Shown: positions 16,327 through 24,656, counted from the first letter of the stretch. The stretch: 39,086 bases of DNA from Ruegeria atlantica (GCF_013032455.1 NZ_WQCF01000017.1:1-39086), one strand, 5' to 3'. Program-made: numbers and translations. Notes: generated by a model not told the origin, from the letters alone.

Positions 16327-17721
16327 ATGACCACCCAAAAGGAAGCTTATGATGTCGCTGTGATCGGTGGCGGGAATGCTGCCCTCTGCGCGGCAATGAC
16401 CGCTGCCGAGGCGGGCGCCCGCGTTCTGATTCTCGAGACGGCGCCAAAACCCTATCGTGGTGGGAACTCCCGCCATACGCGCAATTTTCGTTGTATGCAT
16501 GGTGCTCCTCTGGGCCCGCTTATCGAAGAATACAGTGAAGATGAGTATCTTGAAGATCTGCTCAAGGTCACTGGCGGCAAAACCGACGAACATCTCGCTC
16601 GCCTTGCAATCCGAACCTCCGAGGAATGTCTGCCGTGGATGGAAGAACACGGGGTGCGGTTCCAACCCTCGCTGTCCGGTACACTGTCACTGGCGCGGAC
16701 CAACGCCTTTTTTATGGGGGGAGGGAAGTCTCTGGTGAATGCCTATTACCGAACTGCCGCGGGTTTGGGCGTCGATGTTCTGTACGAAGCTGCCGTCACG
16801 CATTTAGAGTTGAATGGCGACCGGATCGAGTGGGTCGACTACACCTATGAAGGCCAGTCTCATCGCATCATGCCCAAGGCGGTCATCGTTGCCTCGGGCG
16901 GGTTTCAGGCCGACACGGATTGGCTGACCCGAGCATGGGGTGAGCCTGCTAAGAACTTCCTGATCCGGGGCACCCCCTATAACCGTGGTGTGGTACTGGC
17001 CGATCTGCTGGATCAAGGTGTGGATAGCGTCGGCGATCCGACCCAATGCCACGCCGTCGCCATAGACGGGCGCGCGCCGAAGTTTGACGGAGGCATCGTC
17101 ACCCGTTTGGACTGCGTGCCGTTCTCCATCGTCGTGAACAAAGACGCTGAGCGGTTTTATGACGAGGGTGAGGATGTTTGGCCCAAGCGCTATGCGATTT
17201 GGGGGCGTCTGGTGGCGGCGCAGCCGGATCAAGTTGGCTATGTGCTCATTGATGCCAAGTCGCTGAACCTGTTTATGCCTTCGGTCTTTCCACCGCTGAA
17301 GGCGGACACGTTGGAAGAACTGGCTGGAATGATGGATCTGCCTGTCAGCAAGCTGCAGGCCACCGTTTCTGAATTTAACGAAGCATGTGGTGATGCCAGT
17401 GGATTCCATCCGACTGAGTTGGACGGTGTCGCAACCTCGGGTTTGACCCCGCCCAAAACCAACTGGGCGCGTCCGATCACGGAGCCGCCCTTTTATGGCT
17501 ACTCGCTGCGCACCGGTGTGACCTTCACCTATCTGGGTCTGAAGGTCGACGACACAGCACAGTGCTCAACCACTGACGGCAAGATCAAAAACCTTTGGGC
17601 TGCTGGCGAGACCATGGCTGGGTCGATCTTGGGGCAAGGCTACTTGGCCGGTTTCGGCATGACCATTGGAACCGTTTTTGGACGCATCGCAGGACGTGAG
17701 GCCGCCGCTTATGCAAACTGA
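16327..17721 (+). CDS. tcuA: FAD-dependent tricarballylate dehydrogenase
   Basis: This 464-residue flavoprotein is close to the length of Salmonella TcuA. The FAD motif VAVIGGGNAALCAAMTAAEAG is at about residues 10-30, followed by ETAPKPYRGGNSRHTRNFR. The C-terminal FAD contact reads WAAGETMAGSILGQGYLAGF. TcuA oxidises tricarballylate to cis-aconitate, passing electrons through FADH2 to TcuB. The gene overlaps tcuB by 11 bp and follows gntR, forming a gntR-tcuA-tcuB unit. The usual partner transporter TcuC (an MFS protein) is absent; the TctCAB system upstream may replace it. A related fumarate-reductase-like flavoprotein is the alternative, but the adjacent tcuB makes this assignment strong. 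Confidence 0.92.
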   Translation: MTTQKEAYDVAVIGGGNAALCAAMTAAEAGARVLILETAPKPYRGGNSRHTRNFRCMHGAPLGPLIEEYSEDEYLEDLLKVTGGKTDEHLARLAIRTSEECLPWMEEHGVRFQPSLSGTLSLARTNAFFMGGGKSLVNAYYRTAAGLGVDVLYEAAVTHLELNGDRIEWVDYTYEGQSHRIMPKAVIVASGGFQADTDWLTRAWGEPAKNFLIRGTPYNRGVVLADLLDQGVDSVGDPTQCHAVAIDGRAPKFDGGIVTRLDCVPFSIVVNKDAERFYDEGEDVWPKRYAIWGRLVAAQPDQVGYVLIDAKSLNLFMPSVFPPLKADTLEELAGMMDLPVSKLQATVSEFNEACGDASGFHPTELDGVATSGLTPPKTNWARPITEPPFYGYSLRTGVTFTYLGLKVDDTAQCSTTDGKIKNLWAAGETMAGSILGQGYLAGFGMTIGTVFGRIAGREAAAYAN

Positions 17722-18778
17722 TCTTATTCAAGAAGCCCGCCGCCAGGCCGAAATCTGTAACGCCTGCCGCTATTGCGAGGGCTATTGCTCAGTCTTTCCG
17801 TCGCTTCATGCTGAACGCGCGTTCTCGGACGGCGATATCACGCAACTTGCCAACCTTTGTCACAATTGCCGGGGCTGCTACTACGCCTGTCAATACACAG
17901 CCCCGCACGAGTTTGATCTAAACCTGCCGAAAGCACTGGCCGAGGTTCGACGAGACAGTTGGGAAAGCTTCGCCTGGCCGCAGCCTCTGGCGCGACGCTT
18001 CCACACCCATGGCGGAGCCATAGCCTTAGCACTTGTGATCGGATTTGCCTTGTTGTTCTGGGCAATGCGCGCCATCGGATCGAGCGGAGGCGAAGGGTTC
18101 TACGCAGTTCTGTCGCACAACGCGATGGTCGCGACCTTTGCGCCTGCATTCTTGCTGCCACTCTTTAGTATAGCCATCAGCCTAAGGCGCTACTGGACCG
18201 AAGTCGGCGGTAAACCCATCCAAATGGCTGATTTGATGACCGCCCTCAAGCGCGCCGGTAAGATGCAGGATCTTGCTGCCGGACATGGTGAAGGCTGTAA
18301 TTTCGAGGACGAAGACCGGTTCAGCCAAGGTCGACGTCACTGCCACCACGCTATCATGTATGGCTTCCTGCTGTGTTTTGCGTCGACCTCGGTGGCGACG
18401 GTGATGCACTATGTCTTCGGAATGCATGCGCCTTACGGGTTCTGGTCATTGCCCAAGCTGTTCGGGATTTCCGGGGGCATTCTGCTGACAGTGGGTTGCG
18501 GTGCCATGGCCTTGCTAAAACAAAAGTCTGACCGTTACCTCGGTGATCCGTCAGCTTGGGGTGGTGATATCGGCTTCATCCTATTGCTTGGGTTTGTAGC
18601 CCTGAGCGGGCTCGTTCTCTATGTCCTCGGTTCAACGGCTTTGATGCCTGCGCTCCTTACCATCCATCTTGGATCGGTTCTGACATTCTTCCTGCTGACG
18701 CCGTACACCAAAATGGCGCATGGGTTCTATCGTATGGCGGCGCTTGTCCGAGATGCTCAACGAAAACGAGGTGCTTAG
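17711..18778 (+). CDS. tcuB: TcuB: Fe-S/heme membrane electron-transfer protein for tricarballylate oxidation
   Basis: This is a 355-residue protein. The N-terminal domain carries two ferredoxin-like clusters: C16-x2-C19-x2-C22-x3-C26 and C50-x2-C53-x2-C56-x3-C60. The rest has about six membrane helices with histidines suited to heme b (RRHCHHAIMYGF, VMHYVFGMHAPYG, LLTIHLGS). TcuB reoxidises FADH2 of TcuA and delivers electrons to the quinone pool; CobZ shares the architecture. A frame extension upstream is possible, but the ATG at 17711, overlapping the tcuA end, begins just ahead of the first cluster and is standard for the pair. Translational coupling with tcuA is likely. Confidence 0.92.
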   Translation: MQTDLIQEARRQAEICNACRYCEGYCSVFPSLHAERAFSDGDITQLANLCHNCRGCYYACQYTAPHEFDLNLPKALAEVRRDSWESFAWPQPLARRFHTHGGAIALALVIGFALLFWAMRAIGSSGGEGFYAVLSHNAMVATFAPAFLLPLFSIAISLRRYWTEVGGKPIQMADLMTALKRAGKMQDLAAGHGEGCNFEDEDRFSQGRRHCHHAIMYGFLLCFASTSVATVMHYVFGMHAPYGFWSLPKLFGISGGILLTVGCGAMALLKQKSDRYLGDPSAWGGDIGFILLLGFVALSGLVLYVLGSTALMPALLTIHLGSVLTFFLLTPYTKMAHGFYRMAALVRDAQRKRGA

Positions 18779-18940
18779 TCGCAGGCAGTGTTGCCGTGTA
18801 AGTTGAATTTCTGGCAACATATTGAAATTAATAAAATAAAGGAGGTTCGGTCAATGGGGAGTGTTCGGACTACGGTTTGAGTCCAGTATTGGGCAACGCC
18901 TTGTTGCTTTTGGCTATTTTGGCTCCAAAGGCCCGGGCAG
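18779..18940. other. Spacer with inverted repeats and an orphan ribosome-binding site
   Basis: After tcuB, TGTTGCC (18789-18795) pairs with GGCAACA (18813-18819), a possible hairpin with a 17-base loop. Further on, AAAGGAGG (18838-18845) precedes an ATG at 18854 that opens a frame of only eight codons before TGA. GCAAC-GCCTT-GTTGC-TTTT (18893-18911) looks like a short intrinsic terminator. Together they resemble the start and end of a gene whose body has been deleted. Confidence 0.4.
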
Positions 18941-19186
18941 TCATATGATTTCGGCAAAGAATGGATCGGCCAGATAGGGTACGACGATGCCGATATTCTT
19001 GGTCAGTTTACGGTTCTGGTTCACGGCATAAATATTCGGGCGATAGTCAAATCGTTCGAGCGCCTCTTCGATGCGCGCCCGTGTTGTTGGGCGAACGCTG
19101 TCGGGATCGTGGAAGTACTTGGACACCGTGGGTCGAGAGATGCCGCTGAGGGCCGCGAACTCTTCCATATTTTTAATTTTGGTCAT
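18941..19186 (-). pseudogene. LacI-family regulator, N-terminal stub
   Basis: The 81 residues hold a complete LacI-type DNA-binding domain (MEEFAALSGISRPTVSKYFH, then RIEEALERFDYRPN) and only the first strand of the ligand domain (NIGIVVPYLADPFFAEII) before a stop. Full-length members have about 330 residues, and tcuB ends 162 bp further on, so there is no room for the rest. The stub is divergent from xylB, the normal place for its regulator. It could still bind DNA as a short protein, but truncation by deletion is the simpler reading. Confidence 0.8.
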
Positions 19187-19241
19187 GTCGGTCTGCCTAC
19201 GGATCTGAGCCGCCTTGATCTTGTCCTATTTTTACATATTC

Positions 19242-19255
19242 TTTGCGCGCGCTAA
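19242..19255. promoter_or_regulatory. Possible LacI-type operator upstream of xylB
   Basis: TTTGCGCGCGCTAA has a GCGCGCGC core with AA/TT flanks and one mismatched pair, centred on CG as LacI-family sites often are. It lies in the 120-bp spacer between the LacI stub and xylB. The evidence is weak because the core is low in complexity. Confidence 0.3.
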
Positions 19256-19306
19256 AAAAACAATAGCCAGACAGTTTCCGGGCGTTTCTGCAGGCAGGGA
19301 GTTTAA

Positions 19307-20743
19307 ATGTTTCTCGGGATCGATATCGGAACGTCAGCGGTCAAGCTTGTCTGTGCGGATACAAATCGAATTCTTGCGACATCTTCAGCAGGTATCGATA
19401 TATCCTCACCGCAACCCGGTTGGTCAGAGCAGCACCCGGATATTTGGTGGCAGGCGACATGCGATGCATTGAGCCTGCTTGCAGGGCAGATCACGTTGTC
19501 AGAGGTGAAGGCCATCGGTTTGTCCGGCCAGATGCACGGGGCCGTTTTGCTAGGCCGCGATAAGCGCCCGATCCGCCCGGCAATCCTGTGGAATGACAGC
19601 AGGGCCGCAATTGAGTGCGATGAGCTGTGCATTGCCCAACCGCAGATTGGTCAAATCGCGGGTGTCCTTCCGTTGCCCGGCTTTACCGCGCCCAAGATCG
19701 CTTGGTTGAAACAACATGAACCCGCCAACTATGCCCAACTTGCCCATATCTTGCTCCCCAAGGACTATATCGGATTGTGCCTGCATGGAGAGTTGGCAAC
19801 TGACACATCCGATGCCGCCGGGACAATGTGGCTCGATCAGGCTTCGCGCACTTGGCATATCGGAGTTGCGGAAGCCACCGGTGTGGCGCTTGACTGGCTG
19901 CCGCAAGTGTTTGACGGCCACAGTGTCGTTGGGACTGTGACGTCACAAGCTGCAGAAGCGACCGGATTGAAGCCCGGCGTGCCCGTCGTAGCCGGAGGAG
20001 GAGATGCAGCGACTGGGGCGGTGTCTTTGGGCGCGACGGAACCGGAACGGGGCTTCATCTCGCTTGGGACGTCAGGTCAGCTGTTCGTGGCGGACCGTAG
20101 GTACAAGCCCAACCCTGAACGCTATGTGCACGCTTTTGCGCACACACTGCCCGACCGCTGGTATCAAATGGCGGCGATGCTGAATGGTGCGAGGCCGATT
20201 TCATGGATTGGCGGTCAGTTGGGGCTGTCCGCAGCCGAAGTTGTTGCGCTTGCCGAAACGGTTAGCGGTGATCGCGTGCCGGTATTCCTGCCATATCTGA
20301 CAGGGGAGCGTAGCCCGCTTGGGGATCCCCATATCCGGGCCTGCTTCTTTGGTCTTGAGGATTCGACAACCCGCGCAGACATCTGCCGTTCCGTCTTGGA
20401 GGCAATTGCTTTTTGCTTCGCCGACGCCGTGCAGAGTTTCGGCGACACTATCGACAGCTTGCCGGAATTGGCTGCAATTGGAGGAGGCAGTCAATCAGAT
20501 CTGCTGCTGGGTCTGATCGCGACAGTGACTGGCAAACCTATTGTTCGTTCGGATGGGGCGGATACGGGCCCGGCCTATGGCGCGGCCCGGCTGGCAGCCT
20601 ATGGAGACGGTGCATTGGACAGAGTTGATCTCGCACACCAGAGGACAACAACTGATAGGTTCGAGCCCGCAGATATGGCATCACTGTCCGAGCGGTTGAT
20701 GCGATTTCGTGCACTCTACGCCGCAGTTCGCGCGGTCAAATAA
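19307..20743 (+). CDS. xylB: Xylulokinase
   Basis: This is a 478-residue FGGY-family sugar kinase of normal length. It has the N-terminal phosphate loop FLGIDIGTSAVKLV, the xylulokinase-type SGQMHGAVLLG and ILWNDSRAA near residues 75-100, the catalytic-Asp region VAGGGDAATGAVSLG and the second-domain ATP contact AAIGGGSQSDLLLGLIA. It phosphorylates D-xylulose for entry into the pentose phosphate pathway. AGGGAG precedes the ATG. There is no xylA or xylose transporter nearby and the divergent regulator is a stub, so this looks like the remainder of a larger pentose or pentitol locus. Another ketose substrate is possible. Confidence 0.9.
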   Translation: MFLGIDIGTSAVKLVCADTNRILATSSAGIDISSPQPGWSEQHPDIWWQATCDALSLLAGQITLSEVKAIGLSGQMHGAVLLGRDKRPIRPAILWNDSRAAIECDELCIAQPQIGQIAGVLPLPGFTAPKIAWLKQHEPANYAQLAHILLPKDYIGLCLHGELATDTSDAAGTMWLDQASRTWHIGVAEATGVALDWLPQVFDGHSVVGTVTSQAAEATGLKPGVPVVAGGGDAATGAVSLGATEPERGFISLGTSGQLFVADRRYKPNPERYVHAFAHTLPDRWYQMAAMLNGARPISWIGGQLGLSAAEVVALAETVSGDRVPVFLPYLTGERSPLGDPHIRACFFGLEDSTTRADICRSVLEAIAFCFADAVQSFGDTIDSLPELAAIGGGSQSDLLLGLIATVTGKPIVRSDGADTGPAYGAARLAAYGDGALDRVDLAHQRTTTDRFEPADMASLSERLMRFRALYAAVRAVK

Positions 20744-20767
20744 CTTCTTTGGTGCATTTGGCTGGGC

Positions 20768-21682
20768 CTACGCCAACGGTTTTTCCCATGGCGGTTGCGT
20801 TGCAATTTCGGCAATCAGGAAATCCATGAATACGCGAACCTTGGGCGACAGCACATTTGATTTCGGGTAGATGAGCCATAAAACGCTATCTTCTGCGGCT
20901 TCATAGTCGGGGAGGACATGCCTCAGTTTACCCGAAGCAAGCTCTTCCTGAACGCTCCACAGCGAGTTCATCGATATTCCTGCGCCTGCGACAGTTGCGA
21001 TCTTTTGGCTGTGCCCATCATCCATAATCAGCGGACATTTTGTTGAACCTGGATCGAACGTCACGGTAGCGCCGCTCGCAGACTTCAACGCGCGCGCGCG
21101 GATATGACGAAATGCGATGAGTTTGTGGTTTCTTAGATCGTCAGGGGTTTCGGGCTCGCCGTGCTCGTCCAGATAGTGAGGAGCAGCGCACAAGATGCGC
21201 CTATCGTCGGCAAGTTTTCTCCCCTTGAGGCTGGTGTCGACCAACGGCGCGTTCCGCAGTGCAAGATCATAACTGCCGTCGATCAGATCGAACTGCGTGT
21301 CCGACAGGCGCAAGTCCAGCGTAACCCCCGGCTGCTGATCTTGGAACTTCGCAAGAATCGGCGCGATGTATAACTGCGCAAATGTGCTGGGTGCGGTAAA
21401 TCGTAGGGTGCCGGTCGCCTGCGCCGCACCTTGTCCTAAAGCGGACAGAGCGGCCTCTTCCTGCGCCAGGATCTCACGTGCATAGGGAAGGAACTCGGCT
21501 CCTTCCAGCGAAACGGAAACTTTGCGCGTTGAACGATGAAGTAACTCGACGCCCAGTATGTGCTCAAGCTTGGCAAGCCGTGCGCTGGACACAGCCGGGA
21601 CCAACCCCAATTCGCGCCCTGCAGCCGAAATGTTCAGCTTGTCCGCTGCTAGTACGAAAAGGCGAAGGGATTGGGTGTCCAT
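20768..21682 (-). CDS. LysR-family transcriptional regulator
   Basis: This is a 304-residue LysR-type regulator. The N-terminal winged helix covers residues 1-60 (LRLFVLAADKLNISAAGREL, then LAKLEHILGVELLHRSTRKVSV). The effector domain from about residue 90 ends in the typical GAGISMNSLWSVQEELASGKLRHVL. It is divergent from the nitroreductase gene across a 110-bp spacer with an inverted repeat, and ends 24 bp from the convergent xylB. By position it should control the nitroreductase to enoyl-CoA hydratase gene set. This subclass (CrgA/YafC-like) often responds to redox-active or electrophilic compounds; the effector here is unknown. Confidence 0.92.
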   Translation of the reverse strand: MDTQSLRLFVLAADKLNISAAGRELGLVPAVSSARLAKLEHILGVELLHRSTRKVSVSLEGAEFLPYAREILAQEEAALSALGQGAAQATGTLRFTAPSTFAQLYIAPILAKFQDQQPGVTLDLRLSDTQFDLIDGSYDLALRNAPLVDTSLKGRKLADDRRILCAAPHYLDEHGEPETPDDLRNHKLIAFRHIRARALKSASGATVTFDPGSTKCPLIMDDGHSQKIATVAGAGISMNSLWSVQEELASGKLRHVLPDYEAAEDSVLWLIYPKSNVLSPKVRVFMDFLIAEIATQPPWEKPLA

Positions 21683-21704
21683 AGTTCAATTATATGTGAA
21701 ATGC

Positions 21705-21734
21705 GAAAACTGAAACCCGTTTTCCCCAGTTTTC
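21705..21734. promoter_or_regulatory. Inverted repeat between the LysR gene and the nitroreductase gene
   Basis: GAAAACTG (21705-21712) and CAGTTTTC (21727-21734) are perfect 8-bp arms around 14 bp that contain a further GAAA...TTTTC pair. The position in the divergent spacer is that expected for the LysR regulator's binding site. No promoter boxes were assigned. Confidence 0.5.
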
Positions 21735-21792
21735 TCGGTTTTATCAAGTGTTATTTCCGGTGCAACGCAAGACACACCAAATGGAGCCTCAG

Positions 21793-22488
21793 ATGTCAGT
21801 CCGTTCAAACGTCCAGTCACAGATCCTTGAAGCCTTCAATTTTCGGCACGCGACCAAGATCTTTGACCCCGACAAAAAGATCAGCGATTCCGAGTTCGAA
21901 ACTATTCTTGAGGCCGGGCGTTTGTCTCCCACCTCGTTCGGGCATGAGCCGTTTAAGGTACTGGTCATCCAATCCCCGGAGATGCGCGAGCACTTTCGCG
22001 ATTTTGCCTGGGGCGCGAACGGAATGATGAACGGCAGCGCAGGCCAACTGGGCACCGCGAGCCATTTCGGCATCATCCTCGCCAGCACCGCAGAAACCAT
22101 GACCGCAGGATCTGACTATCTGCAGCATCACTATCGCTCGGTCAAACAACTGCCTGATGATGTCATTGACCTGTTCAACGGCGCTTACGGCAAGTTCCAA
22201 TCGACCGACCACCGCGTGACATCCGACCGCGAGATCACAGATTGGTCCGGCAAACAGGCCTATATCGTCCTGGCCAACATGATGACAGCCGCCGCCCTGA
22301 TGGGGATCGATTCCTGCCCGATCGAAGGGTTTGACATGGGGCTGACCACCAAGGTTCTGTCCGATCATTTCGATGTGGATACGGCCAAATGGAAGCCAGC
22401 TGTGATGTTCGCCTTCGGGCATCGCGCCGATGATCCCCAGTTCCCGAAAACGCGCCGCTCGATGGCCGAGACCGTAAGTTGGTTTTAA
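21793..22488 (+). CDS. NfsB-like NAD(P)H-dependent FMN nitroreductase
   Basis: This is a 231-residue protein. The N-terminal FMN motif FNFRHATKIFDPDKKIS is followed by AGRLSPTSFGHEPFKVLVI, and the C-terminal part reads AALMGIDSCPIEGFD, close to the E. coli NfsB pattern, with GHRADD near the end. These dimeric cytoplasmic flavoproteins reduce nitroaromatics, quinones and similar electrophiles. Two upstream in-frame ATGs exist, but GGAG six bases before 21793 marks the start. It is divergent from a LysR regulator and heads a run of oxidoreductase genes. Confidence 0.9.
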   Translation: MSVRSNVQSQILEAFNFRHATKIFDPDKKISDSEFETILEAGRLSPTSFGHEPFKVLVIQSPEMREHFRDFAWGANGMMNGSAGQLGTASHFGIILASTAETMTAGSDYLQHHYRSVKQLPDDVIDLFNGAYGKFQSTDHRVTSDREITDWSGKQAYIVLANMMTAAALMGIDSCPIEGFDMGLTTKVLSDHFDVDTAKWKPAVMFAFGHRADDPQFPKTRRSMAETVSWF

Positions 22489-22543
22489 CGCCATCGGGGC
22501 GAGCGCCAGTCCTGCCTGATCACTGAACACACGGAGAAGTCGG

Positions 22544-22805
22544 ATGCAAAGAAGTGGTATCGTAAACTACCACGTCCACAAGCCGTTGCGGCAGGTGTTC
22601 GAGTTGGACGCCGGCGGCTTTGAGGGCAACGAAAACCATGAATGGGTGTATCTTTCCAAGATGGCCGGATGAGGTCGCGGTATTTAATATCTTTGACAAT
22701 CAAGGGCTGCCCTCGGTCGTGTACAGCGCGGTTGATATGATCGAAGACCCGACTGTCAAAAACACACCCAAAAGCATCGAGAGCCGCACCATTGTGCGCT
22801 ACTGA
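22544..22805 (+). pseudogene. Decayed CmcJ/NvfI-like oxygenase gene (internal deletion plus frameshift)
   Basis: The first frame reads 42 codons from the ATG at 22544, containing VNYHVHKPLRQVF and then NENHEWVYLSKM, and stops at 22670. A second frame, one base off, continues the sense with PDEVAVFNIFDNQGLP, then SVVYSAVDM and SIESRTIVRY, ending at 22805. In my recollection of the CmcJ family, a Trp/Tyr-rich HRWYYFPRMTPDEV segment and an ESIE-RTLV ending lie near the C terminus of a protein of about 270 residues, and an LNY segment lies near the N terminus. So the middle appears deleted and the join frameshifted near 22663-22670. It sits between the nitroreductase and monooxygenase genes, as one operon would. 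The family call is by eye only. Confidence 0.55.
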
Positions 22806-22818
22806 ACGAGGTGCCAGC

Positions 22819-23784
22819 ATGTTGGACAAGAGCCAAAGCCCGTCCTTTGCCCCAATCAATCAGGCCTTCAACCACGTGTTTCGTCCCAATCGGCTGAGCA
22901 TCGGGCTCGTGATCCCATTGGAGGCCTACGCGGTCGGTGCCGAACCAACCATGACAGGCCATCTGGAATTGGCTCAACTGGCCGAGCAGTTGGGATTCTC
23001 AGCGCTTTGGCTGCGGGATGTGCCCTTCAACGTGCCAAGTTTCGGCGATCCGGGGCAGATATTTGACCCCTTTGTCTATCTGGGTGCTTTGGCGGCCGTG
23101 ACGGATCGTATCGCACTTGGGACGGCAAGCATTGTTCTGCCCCTGCGTCATCCGGCCCATGTTGCCAAAGCCGCGGCATCGGCGGATGTGCTGTCAGGTG
23201 GACGGCTGCTATTGGGGGTCGCGTCCGGCGACCGACCCGAAGAATACCCGGCCTTGAACCAAACCTACCCGGATCGCGGGGAGCGGTTCCGCGACAGTGT
23301 CGACTATATCCGGGCTGTCGGGGCATCCTATCCGAGACATGAAAACAGGCAGGGCAGTCTTTTCGGCGGTATTGACCTTTTACCCAAACCCGCAGGTAGG
23401 CACCTACCCCTATTGATCACAGGCGGCAGTCAGCAATCCCTCGATTGGGTGGCGCAGAACGGAGACGGATGGATGACCTATCCAAGGGATGTGGCGTCGC
23501 AGGCGCGCGTCATTGCGGATTATCGGGATCGGCTGGAAAATTCGGGGCAGCCGGATAAGCCGGTGATGCAATCGCTCTATGTCGATCTGCTTGAGGATTC
23601 TGATGCCCCGGCACGACCTATACATCTGGGTTTCCAATCGGGTGCGAACTTCCTGCGTCGCTACCTGAGTGAGACTAAGGCTTTGGGGATCAACCACGTC
23701 GCCCTGAACCTGAGATTCAACCAGATCTCTGTCGACAGAACTCTCAAACTTCTGGCGGATGATCTTCTGCCCGACTTTTCATAA
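22819..23784 (+). CDS. Luciferase-like monooxygenase family (LLM) flavin oxidoreductase
   Basis: The protein has 321 residues with a TIM-barrel LLM pattern: LSIGLVIPLEAY at the start, LAEQLGFSALWLRDVPF, ALAAVTDRIALGTASIVLPLRHPAHVAKAAASAD, then SGGRLLLGVASGDRPEEY and ITGGSQQSLDWVAQNGDGWMTYP. Members use reduced FMN or F420 to oxidise organic substrates. GAGGTG stands five bases before the ATG at 22819. A nearby flavin reductase is often needed; the nitroreductase just upstream could supply reduced flavin. It is followed after 12 bp by the SDR gene, so co-transcription is likely. The substrate is unknown. Confidence 0.9.
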   Translation: MLDKSQSPSFAPINQAFNHVFRPNRLSIGLVIPLEAYAVGAEPTMTGHLELAQLAEQLGFSALWLRDVPFNVPSFGDPGQIFDPFVYLGALAAVTDRIALGTASIVLPLRHPAHVAKAAASADVLSGGRLLLGVASGDRPEEYPALNQTYPDRGERFRDSVDYIRAVGASYPRHENRQGSLFGGIDLLPKPAGRHLPLLITGGSQQSLDWVAQNGDGWMTYPRDVASQARVIADYRDRLENSGQPDKPVMQSLYVDLLEDSDAPARPIHLGFQSGANFLRRYLSETKALGINHVALNLRFNQISVDRTLKLLADDLLPDFS

Positions 23785-23796
23785 AGGGATACTCAC

Positions 23797-24585
23797 ATGA
23801 CCAAGACAATTCTTGTCACTGGGGCGACCGACGGCATTGGGTTGCTAACGGCCAAAAAGCTTGCGGCGGACGGCCATCGAATCCTCATTCACGGTCGCAA
23901 CGCTGCTAAGCTGGAGGCAGCCCGGAAAGACGTCGGGGGCGAGGTCGAGACCTACCGCGCCGATCTTTCCGACATGTCCGAAGTGGCTTCACTCGCCGCA
24001 GCCATCCGCGCCAATCACGACAGATTGGATGTGCTGATCAACAACGCGGGCGTTCTGAAAGCGCCGCAACCGGTCCTCGAAAACGGGTTCGATATCCGTT
24101 TCGCCGTCAACACCTTTGCGCCGTACCTGCTGACCGAGCTGCTGTTGCCAATCATGCCCAAGTCAGGCCGCGTCGTGAACCTGTCTTCGGCGGCTCAAGC
24201 GCCGGTGGATATGGGTGCGATGATGGGCAAAAAGCGACTGTCAGATATGGACGCATACGCCCAAAGTAAGCTGGCAATTACAATCTGGACCCGTGAATGG
24301 GCTAAATCACTGCCAGAAGGACCTGCCATGATCGCGGTGAATCCCGGGTCTTTGCTTGCTTCAAAGATGGTCAAGGACGGATTCGGCGTTGCGGGTAACG
24401 ACCTCAACATCGGTGCCGATATCCTGGTGGACGCGGCGCTGGGTGATCGGTTTTCGGATGCCTCCGGGGCCTATTTCGACAACGATGGCGGCGTGTTTTC
24501 TGATCCTCACTCCGCCGCGTTGAACATTGATCATGCAACGGACCTGATGAATACACTTCAAGCCATTATCCGTCAGCAAAGCTAA
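23797..24585 (+). CDS. Short-chain dehydrogenase/reductase (SDR)
   Basis: This is a 262-residue classical-type SDR. The cofactor motif TGATDGIG is at residues 8-15, NNAG at 82-85, the catalytic Ser in NLSSAAQ near 130 and Y154-x3-K158 (YAQSK). Arg after the glycine motif (HGRNAAKLE) suggests NADPH preference. The overall look (VINNAGVL, FDIRFAVNTFAPYLLTELLLP) is of the retinol-dehydrogenase-like or WW-oxidoreductase-like branch. It lies in the same run as the LLM gene and probably reduces or oxidises an intermediate of the same pathway. Confidence 0.92.
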   Translation: MTKTILVTGATDGIGLLTAKKLAADGHRILIHGRNAAKLEAARKDVGGEVETYRADLSDMSEVASLAAAIRANHDRLDVLINNAGVLKAPQPVLENGFDIRFAVNTFAPYLLTELLLPIMPKSGRVVNLSSAAQAPVDMGAMMGKKRLSDMDAYAQSKLAITIWTREWAKSLPEGPAMIAVNPGSLLASKMVKDGFGVAGNDLNIGADILVDAALGDRFSDASGAYFDNDGGVFSDPHSAALNIDHATDLMNTLQAIIRQQS

Positions 24586-24656
24586 GCCGGCTTCCCTTCA
24601 ATCTGTTCACCCATCCCTCGCGTCAGCAAAGCCGAGGGCCAAGAAAGGACTGTCTG

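Noticed and set aside
16804..17409. Minus-strand frame of 201 codons
   Set aside because: It is antisense to tcuA and has no recognisable domain.
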